Shown: positions 26,188 to 33,940 of the stretch, in pieces | How positions within the stretch are numbered: the first letter of the stretch is position 1 | Layout of the letters: each line of letters starts with the position of its first letter | Assembly (NCBI GenBank): GCA_018240435.1 | Contig: JAFEFT010000011.1 | Span: 1-33,940, forward strand | Source: Pseudomonadota bacterium | Lineage (GTDB): Bacteria; Pseudomonadota; Gammaproteobacteria; Xanthomonadales; Xanthomonadaceae | Length of the DNA: 33,940 bases | Reading direction: 5' to 3' | Translations under genes and position numbers: made by a program | The notes under the pieces: model-generated | The model's input: only the letters and a program-made list of their open reading frames with translations | Told to the model about the DNA's origin: nothing | The model's database searches: none

Positions 26188-26648
26188 GCCAGTACCGACT
26201 CAACCTGTTCATTCCGCACGAGCACGCCAAGCGGCTCGATGAGTTGGCCGCGAAGAAGGGCGTGTCCAAGTCCTCCATCGTCGCGGCGGCACTCGCGTCC
26301 TGGCTCTCGCCCGACGCGGGCGACCAGCGCGAGGCCGCCATCGCCAAGCGGCTCGACCGGCTGACCCGCCAGTTCGAGAAGCTGGAGCGCGACCAAAACA
26401 TCGAGATCGAAACGCTGGCGCTGTTCGTCCGCTACTTCCTGACGGTGAGCACGCCGGTTCCCGAAGCCCACCAGGAGGCCGCCCGCGCGCAGGGCAAAGC
26501 TCGCTTCCAGCAGTTCGTCGAACAGCTCGGCCGCCACCTGATGCGCGGACGCAGCTTGGTGCGCGACGTGGTGGAGGAACTGAACCCCGACACCGCACGA
26601 CTGGATGACGCGGCGGCATTGGCCGAAGCGCAGGAGCGTTCCTCATGA
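26184..26648 (+). CDS. Ribbon-helix-helix (CopG-like) protein between traG and trbB
   Basis: A 154-residue protein. Its N-terminus YRLNLFIPHEHAKRLDELAAKKGVSKSS fits a ribbon-helix-helix domain (strand, helix, GVSKSS turn, helix). A coiled-coil-like stretch follows at about 50-75 (KRLDRLTRQFEKLERDQNIEIE) and then an amphipathic C-terminal region. It is always seen in this place in Tn4371-type trb operons. It may repress the operon or help load the relaxosome onto TraG. The CopG name refers to plasmid copy control and has nothing to do with copper. ATGA overlaps occur at both ends (traG and trbB). Confidence 0.8.
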   Translation: MSQYRLNLFIPHEHAKRLDELAAKKGVSKSSIVAAALASWLSPDAGDQREAAIAKRLDRLTRQFEKLERDQNIEIETLALFVRYFLTVSTPVPEAHQEAARAQGKARFQQFVEQLGRHLMRGRSLVRDVVEELNPDTARLDDAAALAEAQERSS

Positions 26649-27670
26649 GCGCGCAACCGCAGTCCTTCGCCACCACGTCGCTCGACCGGCGCATCCGCAT
26701 GTTGCGCACGGCGATGGGACCGCTGATCGCCGCCGCGCTCGAAGACCCGGACGTGGTGGAAATCATGCTCAACCCCGACCGCACACTATGGGTGGATCGC
26801 CTATCGTCGGGCCGCGCACCGATGGGCGCGGAGCTGTCCGAGGAAGACGGCGAACGCATCATCCGCCTGGTCGCGGCGCACGTCGGCGCAGAAGTGCATC
26901 GCGGCCAGCCACTGTTGACGGCCGAGCTGCCGGAAACCGGCGAGCGCTTCGAGGGCATCCTGCCGCCGGCCGCGCCGGGTCCGGCCTTCGCGCTGCGCAA
27001 GCGTGCGGTCGGCGTGATTCCGCTGGATCGCTACATCACCGACGGGATGATGACCGTCGAACAGGCCGCGTTCCTGCGCGTCGCTGTACGCGATCGGCAG
27101 AACATCCTCATCGCCGGCGGCACCAGTACCGGCAAGACCACGCTCGCCAATGCCTTGCTCGCGGAGATTGCAGCCACCGGCGACCGCGTGCTGGTACTCG
27201 AAGACACGGTGGAGCTGCAATGCGCGGCGCGCGACCACGTACCGCTGCGCACGCGCGCCGGCGTCGTGTCGATGACCGAGCTGGTGCGCGCCACGATGCG
27301 CCTGCGCCCCGACCGCGTGATCGTCGGCGAAGTGCGCGGCGGCGAGGCGCTGGATCTCATCAAGGTGTGGGGCACCGGCCATCCCGGCGGCATCGCCACG
27401 ATCCACGCCGGTTCCGCGCTCGGCGCACTGCTGCGCCTGGAGCAACTGATTCTCGAAGTGGCCGTGAACCCGCCGCGTGCGCTCGTCGCCGAGGCCGTCA
27501 ACGTCGTCATCCACATCGCTGGCCGCGGCCAGCGGCGTCGCATCGAGAGCATCGCCCGCGTCGTCGGCTTCGACCGCGGCGGCTATCGCCTGGCGGATGC
27601 GCTGGAGCCGTCGCCTCCCGAACTGCCGCTGTCTTCCTCGTCCCCTAACCACCCTGGAGAACTGTCATGA
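26645..27670 (+). CDS. trbB: TrbB, VirB11-type secretion ATPase
   Basis: A 341-residue hexameric traffic ATPase at the cytoplasmic base of the mating channel. Its N-terminal domain includes LEDPDVVEIMLNPD and LWVDRLSSG. The nucleotide site has Walker A GGTSTGKTTLANA (K164), the acidic LVLEDTVELQC, Walker B-like RPDRVIVGEVRGGEALDLI and the His box GHPGGIATIHAGSA. All are complete. It should power pilus assembly and DNA transfer together with TrbE. The start overlaps the preceding gene and the stop overlaps trbC by ATGA, so it is coupled within the trb operon. Confidence 0.95.
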   Translation: MSAQPQSFATTSLDRRIRMLRTAMGPLIAAALEDPDVVEIMLNPDRTLWVDRLSSGRAPMGAELSEEDGERIIRLVAAHVGAEVHRGQPLLTAELPETGERFEGILPPAAPGPAFALRKRAVGVIPLDRYITDGMMTVEQAAFLRVAVRDRQNILIAGGTSTGKTTLANALLAEIAATGDRVLVLEDTVELQCAARDHVPLRTRAGVVSMTELVRATMRLRPDRVIVGEVRGGEALDLIKVWGTGHPGGIATIHAGSALGALLRLEQLILEVAVNPPRALVAEAVNVVIHIAGRGQRRRIESIARVVGFDRGGYRLADALEPSPPELPLSSSSPNHPGELS

Positions 27671-28050
27671 CGCAGACACATGCCCCTGATTTCCGCTTTT
27701 CCGTAAATCCGGTTTCCATCCCCACACGCCTGCGCCGCCTGATCGGGCCGGCGCACCACGGCCTGTTGTCGGCAGCCGTCATGCTGATGACGGCCGGCAC
27801 AGCGCAGGCTGCCGGTTCCTCGATGCCCTGGGAGGGGCCGCTGCAATCCATCCTCGAATCCATCCAAGGGCCGGTCGCGCGCATCGTCGCGGTCATCATC
27901 ATCATCGCCACCGGCCTCGCACTGGCCTTCGGCGACACGTCGGGCGGCTTCCGCAAGCTCATCCAGATCGTGTTCGGCCTGTCCATCGCGTTCGCGGCGT
28001 CGAGCTTCTTCCTGTCGTTCTTCAGCTTCTCCGGCGGCGCCGTCGTATGA
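27667..28050 (+). CDS. trbC: TrbC, conjugative pilin precursor
   Basis: A 127-residue pilin precursor. The long basic leader contains PTRLRRLIGP, then a hydrophobic core (LLSAAVMLMTAGTAQA) and a likely cleavage before AGSSMPWEG. The mature part has two membrane helices (ARIVAVIIIIATGLALAFG and IVFGLSIAFAASSFFLSF), as in VirB2/TrbC pilins. In RP4 the pilin is cyclised by TraF; the TraF-like peptidase at 1938 is the likely counterpart. The stop overlaps trbD by ATGA. Confidence 0.92.
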   Translation: MTQTHAPDFRFSVNPVSIPTRLRRLIGPAHHGLLSAAVMLMTAGTAQAAGSSMPWEGPLQSILESIQGPVARIVAVIIIIATGLALAFGDTSGGFRKLIQIVFGLSIAFAASSFFLSFFSFSGGAVV

Positions 28051-28316
28051 GCGCGGCCAGCGACTTGCCGGGCTTCGAGGTGCCGCTGCATCGCTCGTTG
28101 ACCGAGCCGATCCTGCTGGGCGGCGCGCCGCGCACCGTGGCGATCGCCAACGGCACGCTCGCCGCTGCCGTGGGCTTGGGCCTGCAGCTCTGGATTCCCG
28201 GCGTCGTGCTCTGGATCGTCGGCCATTCGCTGGCCGTGTGGGGAGCGCGCGTCGATCCGCAGTTCATGCAGGTGTTCGCCAAACACCTCAAGCACAAGCC
28301 GCTGCTGGACGTGTGA
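28047..28316 (+). CDS. trbD: TrbD, VirB3-like membrane protein
   Basis: An 89-residue protein of the VirB3/TrbD family. The N-terminal FEVPLHRSLTEPILLGGAPR motif is the family signature. It is followed by closely spaced hydrophobic segments (about 35-65) and VDPQFMQVFAKHLKHK near the C-terminus. It works as an inner-membrane partner of the TrbE ATPase in pilus assembly. It starts at an ATGA overlap with trbC. Twelve bases separate it from trbE. Confidence 0.93.
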   Translation: MSAASDLPGFEVPLHRSLTEPILLGGAPRTVAIANGTLAAAVGLGLQLWIPGVVLWIVGHSLAVWGARVDPQFMQVFAKHLKHKPLLDV

Positions 28317-28328
28317 CGGGAGAACGCG

Positions 28329-30779
28329 ATGCTCAACCTCGCCGAATATCGCCAGCGTCCGGCCCTGCTCGCCGACTGGCTGCCGTGGGCGGGCCTCGTT
28401 GCGCCCGGCGTCGTGCTCAACAAGGACGGCAGTTTCCAACGCACGGCCCGATTCCGCGGCCCCGACCTCGATAGCGCAACCCAAGGCGAGCTGATCGCCA
28501 CCACCGCACGCCTGAACAACGCGCTGCGTAGGCTCGGCGCCGGCTGGGCGCTGTTCGTCGAAGCCGAACGACGGCCGGCGGCGGACTATCCGCACTCGGA
28601 TTTTCCCGAGCCGCTGTCGTGGCTGGTGGACGAAGAACGCCGTGCGACCTTCGAGGAAGCCGGCAATCACTTCGAGAGCCGCTATCACCTCACGCTGCAA
28701 TACTTGCCGCCGGAGGAATCTCGCGCCCGCGCGGCCAAGCTGCTGTACGAGAACACGCCGACCGCCGGCGTTGACTGGCGCGAACGCCTGACCGCGTTTA
28801 TTGCGGAAACCGGACGCATCTTCGATTTGCTCGATGGCGTTATGCCGGAGATCGACTGGCTCGATGACGCCGAAACGCTGACCTACCTGCACGCAACCGT
28901 CTCGACACGGCGCTACCGCATCGGCGTACCGGCGGTGCCGTTCCACCTCGATGCGCTGCTGGCCGACATGCCGCTGATCGGCGGCCTTGCGCCGATGTTG
29001 GGCGATGCGTACCTGCGAGTCGTGACCGTGCGCGGCTTTCCGACCTCGACCTGGCCGGGGATTCTGGACGACCTCAACCGGCTCGGCTTCGCGTACCGCT
29101 GGAGCACGCGCTTCCTCTGCATGGACAAGGCCGAGGCCGAAAAAGAACTCGGCCGGCTGCGGCGCCAGTGGTTCGCCAAGCGCAAGAACGTCCTCGCCTT
29201 GCTGCGCGAAACGATCTTCCAGCAGGAAAGCCCGCTGGTCGATACCGACGCGAGCAACAAGGCGGCCGACGCGGACGCCGCGATGCAGGAGCTGGGCAGC
29301 GATCAAGTTGCCTTCGGCTTTGTCACCGCCACCGTGACGGTGCTCGATGACGATGCCGACACGGCCGACGAGAAGCTGCGCATGGTGGAGCGCGTCATCC
29401 AGGGCCGGGGCTTCGTCACCATTCCCGAGACCCTCAATTCGGTGGAGGCGTGGCTGTCGTCGATCCCTGGCAGCGCCTATGCCAACGTGCGCCAGCCCAT
29501 CGTTTCGACACTGAACTTGGCACATCTGATGCCGGTGTCGGCAGTGTGGGCCGGGCCGGAGAAGAACGACCACCTCGACGGTCCGCCACTGATCGTCACC
29601 CGAACCGAAGGCGCGACGCCGTTCCGGCTCGTGACCCACATCGGCGACGTGGGCCACACGCTGATCGCTGGCCCGACCGGCATGGGTAAGTCCGTCCTGC
29701 TCGCCACGCTGGCGATGCAGTTCCGGCGTTATCCCGGCTCGCGCATCTTCGCCTTCGACATGGGTCGCTCGATGCGGGCCACGGCGCTGGGCCTGGGCGG
29801 CGAGTATTACGACCTCGGTGCGGATGGCGCGATCGCGTTCCAGCCGCTCGCGCGCATCGACCAGGAGGGCTATCGCACCTGGGCCGCCGAATGGGTCGAA
29901 GGCCGCCTGACGCACGAAGGCGTCGCGGTCGGCCCCGACGAGAAGGCGGCCATCTGGTCGGCGCTCGGCAGTCTCGCCGGTGCGCCGCTCGAACAACGCA
30001 CGCTCACGGGCCTGTCGGTACTGCTGCAATCGAACGCGCTGCGCCAGGCGCTTGCGCCGTATGTGCTCGGTGGCGCGCACGGCAAGCTGCTCGACGCCGA
30101 CCACGACCGGCTCGGCATGGCCGACGTGCAGTGCTTCGAGATGGAAGAACTGATGCACAGCAAGGCCGCGGTGCTGGCCGTGCTGGGTTATCTGTTCGCG
30201 CGCTTCGAGGCGCGTTTCGACGGTGCGCCGACGCTGTTGATCCTCGACGAATCCTGGCTGTTCCTCGATGACCCGGTGTTCGCGGCGCGCATCCGCCAGT
30301 GGCTCAAGACGCTGCGCAAGAAGAACGTCAGCGTCATCTTCGCCACGCAGTCGCTCGCCGACATCAAGGATTCGAGCATCGCGCCGGCGATCATCGAGAG
30401 TTGCGCCGGCCGCATCTTCCTGCCGAACCCGCAGGCGACCGAGCCGCAGATTCGCGCGATCTACGAAGGCTTCGGCCTCAACAGCCGACAGATCGAGATC
30501 GTCGCCACCGCGGAGCCCAAGCGCGACTACTACTACCAATCCCGCGCAGGCAATCGCCTGTTCGACCTCGACCTGGGGCCGGTCGCGCTCGCGTTCGCCG
30601 GCGCCTCGACGCCCCAAGACCAGCGCGCCATTGACCGCGTGCTGAACGACGCTGGAGCACCGGGCTTCGCCGGCGCCTGGCTGCGCCACCGCGGCCTCGA
30701 TTGGGCGGCCGACCTGCTGCCGTCCGCGCCATCCGCCGCGTCCTTCCTTGCTTCACAACCACAGGAGATTTCGCTATGA
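28329..30779 (+). CDS. trbE: TrbE, VirB4-type ATPase
   Basis: An 816-residue VirB4-family ATPase, the usual length for TrbE. The N-terminal half includes LNLAEYRQRPALLADWLPWAG, typical of Trb systems. The ATPase half has Walker A AGPTGMGKSVLLATL (K454), FAFDMGRSMRATALGLGGEYYDLG, Walker B PTLLILDESWLFLDD and the IFATQSLADI motif. It supports pilin extraction and substrate movement. A GGGAGA ribosome-binding stretch precedes the ATG. Its stop overlaps trbJ by ATGA. A 1014-residue antisense frame covers it but is a shadow of its GC-rich codons. Confidence 0.95.
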   Translation: MLNLAEYRQRPALLADWLPWAGLVAPGVVLNKDGSFQRTARFRGPDLDSATQGELIATTARLNNALRRLGAGWALFVEAERRPAADYPHSDFPEPLSWLVDEERRATFEEAGNHFESRYHLTLQYLPPEESRARAAKLLYENTPTAGVDWRERLTAFIAETGRIFDLLDGVMPEIDWLDDAETLTYLHATVSTRRYRIGVPAVPFHLDALLADMPLIGGLAPMLGDAYLRVVTVRGFPTSTWPGILDDLNRLGFAYRWSTRFLCMDKAEAEKELGRLRRQWFAKRKNVLALLRETIFQQESPLVDTDASNKAADADAAMQELGSDQVAFGFVTATVTVLDDDADTADEKLRMVERVIQGRGFVTIPETLNSVEAWLSSIPGSAYANVRQPIVSTLNLAHLMPVSAVWAGPEKNDHLDGPPLIVTRTEGATPFRLVTHIGDVGHTLIAGPTGMGKSVLLATLAMQFRRYPGSRIFAFDMGRSMRATALGLGGEYYDLGADGAIAFQPLARIDQEGYRTWAAEWVEGRLTHEGVAVGPDEKAAIWSALGSLAGAPLEQRTLTGLSVLLQSNALRQALAPYVLGGAHGKLLDADHDRLGMADVQCFEMEELMHSKAAVLAVLGYLFARFEARFDGAPTLLILDESWLFLDDPVFAARIRQWLKTLRKKNVSVIFATQSLADIKDSSIAPAIIESCAGRIFLPNPQATEPQIRAIYEGFGLNSRQIEIVATAEPKRDYYYQSRAGNRLFDLDLGPVALAFAGASTPQDQRAIDRVLNDAGAPGFAGAWLRHRGLDWAADLLPSAPSAASFLASQPQEISL

Positions 30780-31504
30780 AGATTCGCCTTCTCGCCCTTG
30801 CTGTTGCTGCGTTCATCGGCGTTATGCCCGCTGCGCACGCGCAATGGGTCGTCGTCGATCCGACCAATCTCGTGCAGAACACGCTGACGGCCGTTCGCAC
30901 GCTGGAGCAGATCAACAACCAAGTCCGGCAACTCCAGAACCAGGCGCAGTCGCTGATCAATCAGGCGCGCAATTTGGAGAGCCTGCCGTTCAACGTGGTC
31001 AGCCAGTTGCGCACGAACCTGGCGACCACTCAGCAGCTCATTGCGCAGGCGCAAGGGCTCGCGTTCCAGGTGCAGAACATGGATCAGCAGTTCGCGCGCC
31101 TGTACCCCGAGCAGTACGCCGCGACCGTGAGCGGCAATCAGATGTATCAGGACGCGCATCAGCGATGGCAGAACACGCTCGAAGGCTTGCAGACCGCGAT
31201 GCGGATGCAAGCACAGGTCTCGCAGAACGTGACCGAGGACGAGAGCGTGCTGACCGATCTTGTCGGTCGGAGTCAGTCGGCCACCGGCGCTCTGCAGGCG
31301 ATGCAAGCAACTAACCAGCTTCTCGCCTTGCAGGCGAAGCAGTCCATCCAGGGTCAGCAGCTCCAACTCACGCAAGGACGCGCCGTGTCGCTGGAACTCG
31401 CGCGCCAGGCCGCCGCCGTCGAACGTGGCCGCGAGGTGACGCAACGCTTTCTCGGCACCGGCACGGCGTACACGCCGCAGCCAGTGAACTTCTACGGCAA
31501 CTGA
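30776..31504 (+). CDS. trbJ: TrbJ, VirB5-like periplasmic protein
   Basis: A 242-residue exported protein. The signal peptide is MKIRLLALAVAAFIGVMPAA with cleavage near HA-QWVV. The mature chain is helical and Gln/Asn-rich, with long coiled-coil-prone stretches (TVRTLEQINNQVRQLQNQAQ-like, about 35-70, and again at about 150-220), as in TrbJ/VirB5 proteins at the pilus tip. It starts at an ATGA overlap with trbE. An upstream open stretch to 30701 falls inside trbE and lacks a signal peptide. Confidence 0.92.
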   Translation: MKIRLLALAVAAFIGVMPAAHAQWVVVDPTNLVQNTLTAVRTLEQINNQVRQLQNQAQSLINQARNLESLPFNVVSQLRTNLATTQQLIAQAQGLAFQVQNMDQQFARLYPEQYAATVSGNQMYQDAHQRWQNTLEGLQTAMRMQAQVSQNVTEDESVLTDLVGRSQSATGALQAMQATNQLLALQAKQSIQGQQLQLTQGRAVSLELARQAAAVERGREVTQRFLGTGTAYTPQPVNFYGN

Positions 31505-31515
31505 TCGGCACGGCC

Positions 31516-31809
31516 ATGAAACGCGCGTCCGTCCTGTTCGCCTTCGCGTGCCTGCTGGCCGGCTGCGATCGGCCGCTGGCGCTTTCGGTCGATGCACTGG
31601 CCGCCGATCCGGTACAGCTGCATGCGCTGCGCACGCAGTGCCGCAGCGGCGAACACGACGGCGCGTTCTGCGCGCGTGTGAACCAAGCGGACCTACGCCG
31701 GTTCCTCTCAGGGCAGTCCGGACCCGACGAATACCAAACGCTGGCGGACCTGCCTTCTATCCCGGCCAGCTTCGACGGCCCCGATGTGCCGACGGAGGAA
31801 CGGCCATGA
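31516..31809 (+). CDS. trbK: TrbK-like lipoprotein, candidate entry-exclusion protein
   Basis: A 97-residue lipoprotein with a type II signal peptide and lipobox LLAGC (Cys near residue 17). The small mature domain has further cysteines (RTQCRSGEHDGAFCARVN), possibly a disulfide. In RP4-type systems a small lipoprotein between trbJ and trbL blocks entry of a like element. Position, size and lipobox support the same role here, but sequence similarity in this family is low. The stop overlaps trbL by ATGA. Confidence 0.75.
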   Translation: MKRASVLFAFACLLAGCDRPLALSVDALAADPVQLHALRTQCRSGEHDGAFCARVNQADLRRFLSGQSGPDEYQTLADLPSIPASFDGPDVPTEERP

Positions 31810-33164
31810 ACGATGTTTCGATCATTGACCACTTCCTCAACGTCTTCTCGACTTACATCGACTCTGGCTTCGGCCTGCTGCGCGGCGAAGTCGCGTTCCT
31901 GACTGCGACGCTGGTGGCGATCGACATGACGCTCGCTGGGCTGTATTGGGCGCTCGGCCACGCGACCGGCCAAGGCGAAGACGTGATGGCGAAGCTCATC
32001 CGCAAAGTGCTCTATGTCGGCGCCTTCGCCTACATCATCGGCAACTTCAACCTGCTGGCCGGCATCGTGTTCCGCTCGTTCGCGGGCCTCGGACTGACGG
32101 CCACCGGCTCGGCCGTGAGTATGGAGACGTTCCTGCAACCGGGACATCTCGCCAAGACCGGCATCGACGCCGGTATGCCGATCCTCGAACAGATCAGCGA
32201 GATGGCCGGCTTTCCCGAGGTGTTCATCAACATCACGCCCATCGTCGTGATGTTCCTCGCCTGGCTGACCGTCATCGTCTGCTTCTTCGTGCTGGCGGTG
32301 CAACTTTTCATCACGCTGATCGAGTTCAAGCTGACCACGCTCGCCGGCTTCGTGTTGGTGCCGTTCGCACTCTGGAACAAGACCGCGTTCCTCGCCGAAA
32401 AGGTACTCGGCAACGTGGTGTCGTCTGGCGTCAAGGTACTGGTGCTGGCCGTCATCGTCGGCATCGGAACGGGATTGTTCGCCGAGTTCCCGGTAACGCC
32501 CGACGAGCCTTCCATCGACCATGCGCTGGTCGTGATGCTGGCCTCACTCGCCATGCTCGCGCTCGGCATCTTTGGGCCAGGCATCGCCACCGGACTGATT
32601 TCCGGCGGGCCTCAGCTCGGGGCCGGTGCGATGGCTGGCGCGGCATTGGGCGCGGCGGGAACCGCCGTCGCGATCGGTGCTGCCGCCACCGGCGTCGGTG
32701 GCGCCGTCGCCGCCGGCGCTCGTATGGCGCCCGCAGCCGCTGGCGCCATCGGCAGCGGAGCGCGTGCCGCTGCTTCGACCGCCACTAGCGCGCGGTCGGC
32801 GTTCCAAGCTGGCTCCGCGGCGGCGGGCGGTGGCTTCAAGGGTGCTGCCGCGGGGATGGGCAATGTCGCCAGAGCTGGCGCACAGGCCGCTGGGCAGAAA
32901 GTCGCCGCCGGCGCACGCGCGTTTGGCGAGCGGGTTGCCGGTGCATTCCGTGGTGGGGATGGCACGGCCGCTGGTGCGTCTGCCCAAACCGGCGCATCCG
33001 AAGCTGGCCCGTCCTCCGCCGATCAAAAGCAACCCGCCTGGGCCAAGCGTCTGCATCGCCGCCAGCAGATCGCGCATGCCGCCACCACCGCTGCGCATAC
33101 GCTGCGCGGCGGTGACGGCGGCGGCTCGGCGCAAGGCCCACGCCTGGGCGATTCCGATTCTTAA
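31806..33164 (+). CDS. trbL: TrbL, VirB6-like polytopic membrane protein
   Basis: A 452-residue inner-membrane channel component. After a short N-terminus (NDVSIIDHFLNVFSTYIDSG) come about six membrane segments up to residue 290 (for example PIVVMFLAWLTVIVCFFVLAV and LVVMLASLAMLALGIFGPGIA). The last 160 residues are an Ala/Gly-rich, low-complexity tail with basic residues near the end. This layout is typical of P-type TrbL proteins. The start at 31806 follows the ATGA overlap with the lipoprotein gene; the open frame from 31548 is only an extension through that gene. Confidence 0.93.
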   Translation: MNDVSIIDHFLNVFSTYIDSGFGLLRGEVAFLTATLVAIDMTLAGLYWALGHATGQGEDVMAKLIRKVLYVGAFAYIIGNFNLLAGIVFRSFAGLGLTATGSAVSMETFLQPGHLAKTGIDAGMPILEQISEMAGFPEVFINITPIVVMFLAWLTVIVCFFVLAVQLFITLIEFKLTTLAGFVLVPFALWNKTAFLAEKVLGNVVSSGVKVLVLAVIVGIGTGLFAEFPVTPDEPSIDHALVVMLASLAMLALGIFGPGIATGLISGGPQLGAGAMAGAALGAAGTAVAIGAAATGVGGAVAAGARMAPAAAGAIGSGARAAASTATSARSAFQAGSAAAGGGFKGAAAGMGNVARAGAQAAGQKVAAGARAFGERVAGAFRGGDGTAAGASAQTGASEAGPSSADQKQPAWAKRLHRRQQIAHAATTAAHTLRGGDGGGSAQGPRLGDSDS

Positions 33165-33176
33165 GGAGAACGAGCC

Positions 33177-33881
33177 ATGCGATTCAAGCGACCGCAGGTG
33201 CGCTACGCCGACACGCCGCAGCCTGCCACCCCGTACCAAGCCGCCGCGCAGGCGTGGGACGAGCGCATCGGCTCGGCGCGCGTGCAGGCGAAGAACTGGC
33301 GGCTGATGGCCTTCGGCTGCCTCGTGCTCGCGCTGCTGATGGCGGGCGGCCTAGTCTGGCGTTCGGCGCAGTCCATCGTCACGCCCTACGTGGTGGAGGT
33401 GGACAAGACCGGCCAGGTACGCGCTGTCGGCGAAGCCGCCACGCCGTACCGGCCGGCCGATGCGCAGATCGCCTACCACCTCGCGCACTTCATCACGTTG
33501 GTTCGTTCGCTTTCCATCGACCCGATCGTGGTGCGGCAGAACTGGCTCGACGCCTACGACTACACCACCGACAAGGGCGCAGTCGTGCTCAACGACTACG
33601 CCAGCAAGAACGATCCCTTCGCCCGCGTCGGCAAGGAGTCGGTGACGGTGCAGATCACGAGCGTCACGCGCGCCAGCGACGCGTCGTTCAACGTGCGCTG
33701 GACGGAGCAGCGGTTCGTCAACGGCGCGCCGGCAGGCACCGAGCGCTGGAACGCCGTGGTGTCCATCGTCTTGCAAACCCCGCGCACCGAGCAGCGGCTG
33801 CGCAAGAACCCACTGGGTATCTACGTCAACGGCCTGTCGTGGAGCCGCGAGCTGGATGCGTCCGAAGGAGCCAAGCCATGA
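33177..33881 (+). CDS. trbF: TrbF, VirB8-like channel protein
   Basis: A 234-residue bitopic protein. A cytoplasmic N-terminus with NTF2-like family lead-in (TPYQAAAQAWDERIGSARVQ) is followed by one membrane helix at about 41-61 (LMAFGCLVLALLMAGGLVW). The periplasmic domain has VTPYVVEVDKTGQVRAVG and ends in LRKNPLGIYVNGLSWSREL, both typical of TrbF. It scaffolds the inner-membrane channel. AAGGAG precedes the ATG by 8 bases. The stop overlaps trbG by ATGA. Confidence 0.94.
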   Translation: MRFKRPQVRYADTPQPATPYQAAAQAWDERIGSARVQAKNWRLMAFGCLVLALLMAGGLVWRSAQSIVTPYVVEVDKTGQVRAVGEAATPYRPADAQIAYHLAHFITLVRSLSIDPIVVRQNWLDAYDYTTDKGAVVLNDYASKNDPFARVGKESVTVQITSVTRASDASFNVRWTEQRFVNGAPAGTERWNAVVSIVLQTPRTEQRLRKNPLGIYVNGLSWSRELDASEGAKP

Positions 33882-33940
33882 ACCCGTCTTTCCGCTTTTA
33901 CGCTTCCGTGCTGACCTTGGCGGCCCTGGCGGGCTGCGCC
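33878..33940 (+). CDS. trbG: TrbG, VirB9-like protein, 5' end only (3' partial)
   Basis: Only the first 21 residues are in the window. They form a signal peptide (MNPSFRFYASVLTLAALAGCA) with an LAGC lipobox-like end. Position after trbF, with an ATGA overlap, identifies it as trbG, the outer-membrane-complex subunit of P-type systems. The body of the protein is outside the window. Confidence 0.8.
   Translation, partial: MNPSFRFYASVLTLAALAGCA

Noticed and set aside
26184-26648. CopG-like protein as part of the copper system
   Set aside because: The CopG name refers to plasmid copy-number repressors; position and coupling to traG and trbB place it in the transfer backbone.
27645-30689. A 1014-residue open frame on the minus strand opposite trbC, trbD and trbE
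   Set aside because: It is exactly antisense to well-recognised genes, shows no domain, and is explained by GC-rich third codon positions keeping the reverse frame open.

Overview
The window is a high-GC stretch of an integrative and conjugative element of the Tn4371 type. A large copper-resistance cargo is lodged in the usual accessory site, between the relaxase gene and traG. Backbone gene order, protein families and composition fit a beta- or gammaproteobacterial host. The copper genes (CopA/CopB, a DUF4396-multicopper oxidase fusion, a cytochrome c fusion) look most like those of Xanthomonadaceae or Rhodanobacteraceae, but the host cannot be fixed from this sequence. No integrase and no attachment site lie in the window, so it is internal to the element.

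Left backbone (1-4923, + strand): the 3' end of a RepA-type replication initiator, three iteron-like 17-bp repeats, parA, a small ribbon-helix-helix protein, a DUF2840 protein, the TraF-like signal peptidase, a small Arg-rich reading frame and the DUF3363 relaxase. From parA on, every gene overlaps the next by ATGA, which points to one translationally coupled operon.

Copper cargo (about 5030-24350): copR-copS run leftward and end at a strong intrinsic terminator. Rightward from the divergent promoter come copA and copB, a cytochrome c fused to a SnoaL-like domain, and a DUF4396-multicopper oxidase fusion. A short remnant of a flavin oxidoreductase and a small secreted Cys-containing protein follow. 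Then come the complete RND efflux system cusC-cusB-cusA, a copper P1B-ATPase, copC and a truncated copD. The same operator-like palindrome, with the same 33-nt spacing to a -10 element, occurs before copA and before the P-type ATPase gene. CopR probably controls both blocks. Together the genes cover periplasmic Cu(I) oxidation, outer-membrane sequestration, transenvelope efflux and cytoplasmic export.

Right backbone (from about 24350): the cargo ends inside copD and joins traG without its normal 5' end. The coupled mating-pair-formation operon follows: traG, a ribbon-helix-helix gene, trbB, trbC, trbD, trbE, trbJ, a trbK-like lipoprotein gene, trbL, trbF and the first codons of trbG. The copD/traG fusion point is the clearest scar of cargo acquisition and raises the question of whether transfer still works.

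All calls come from reading the sequence; no database search was run.
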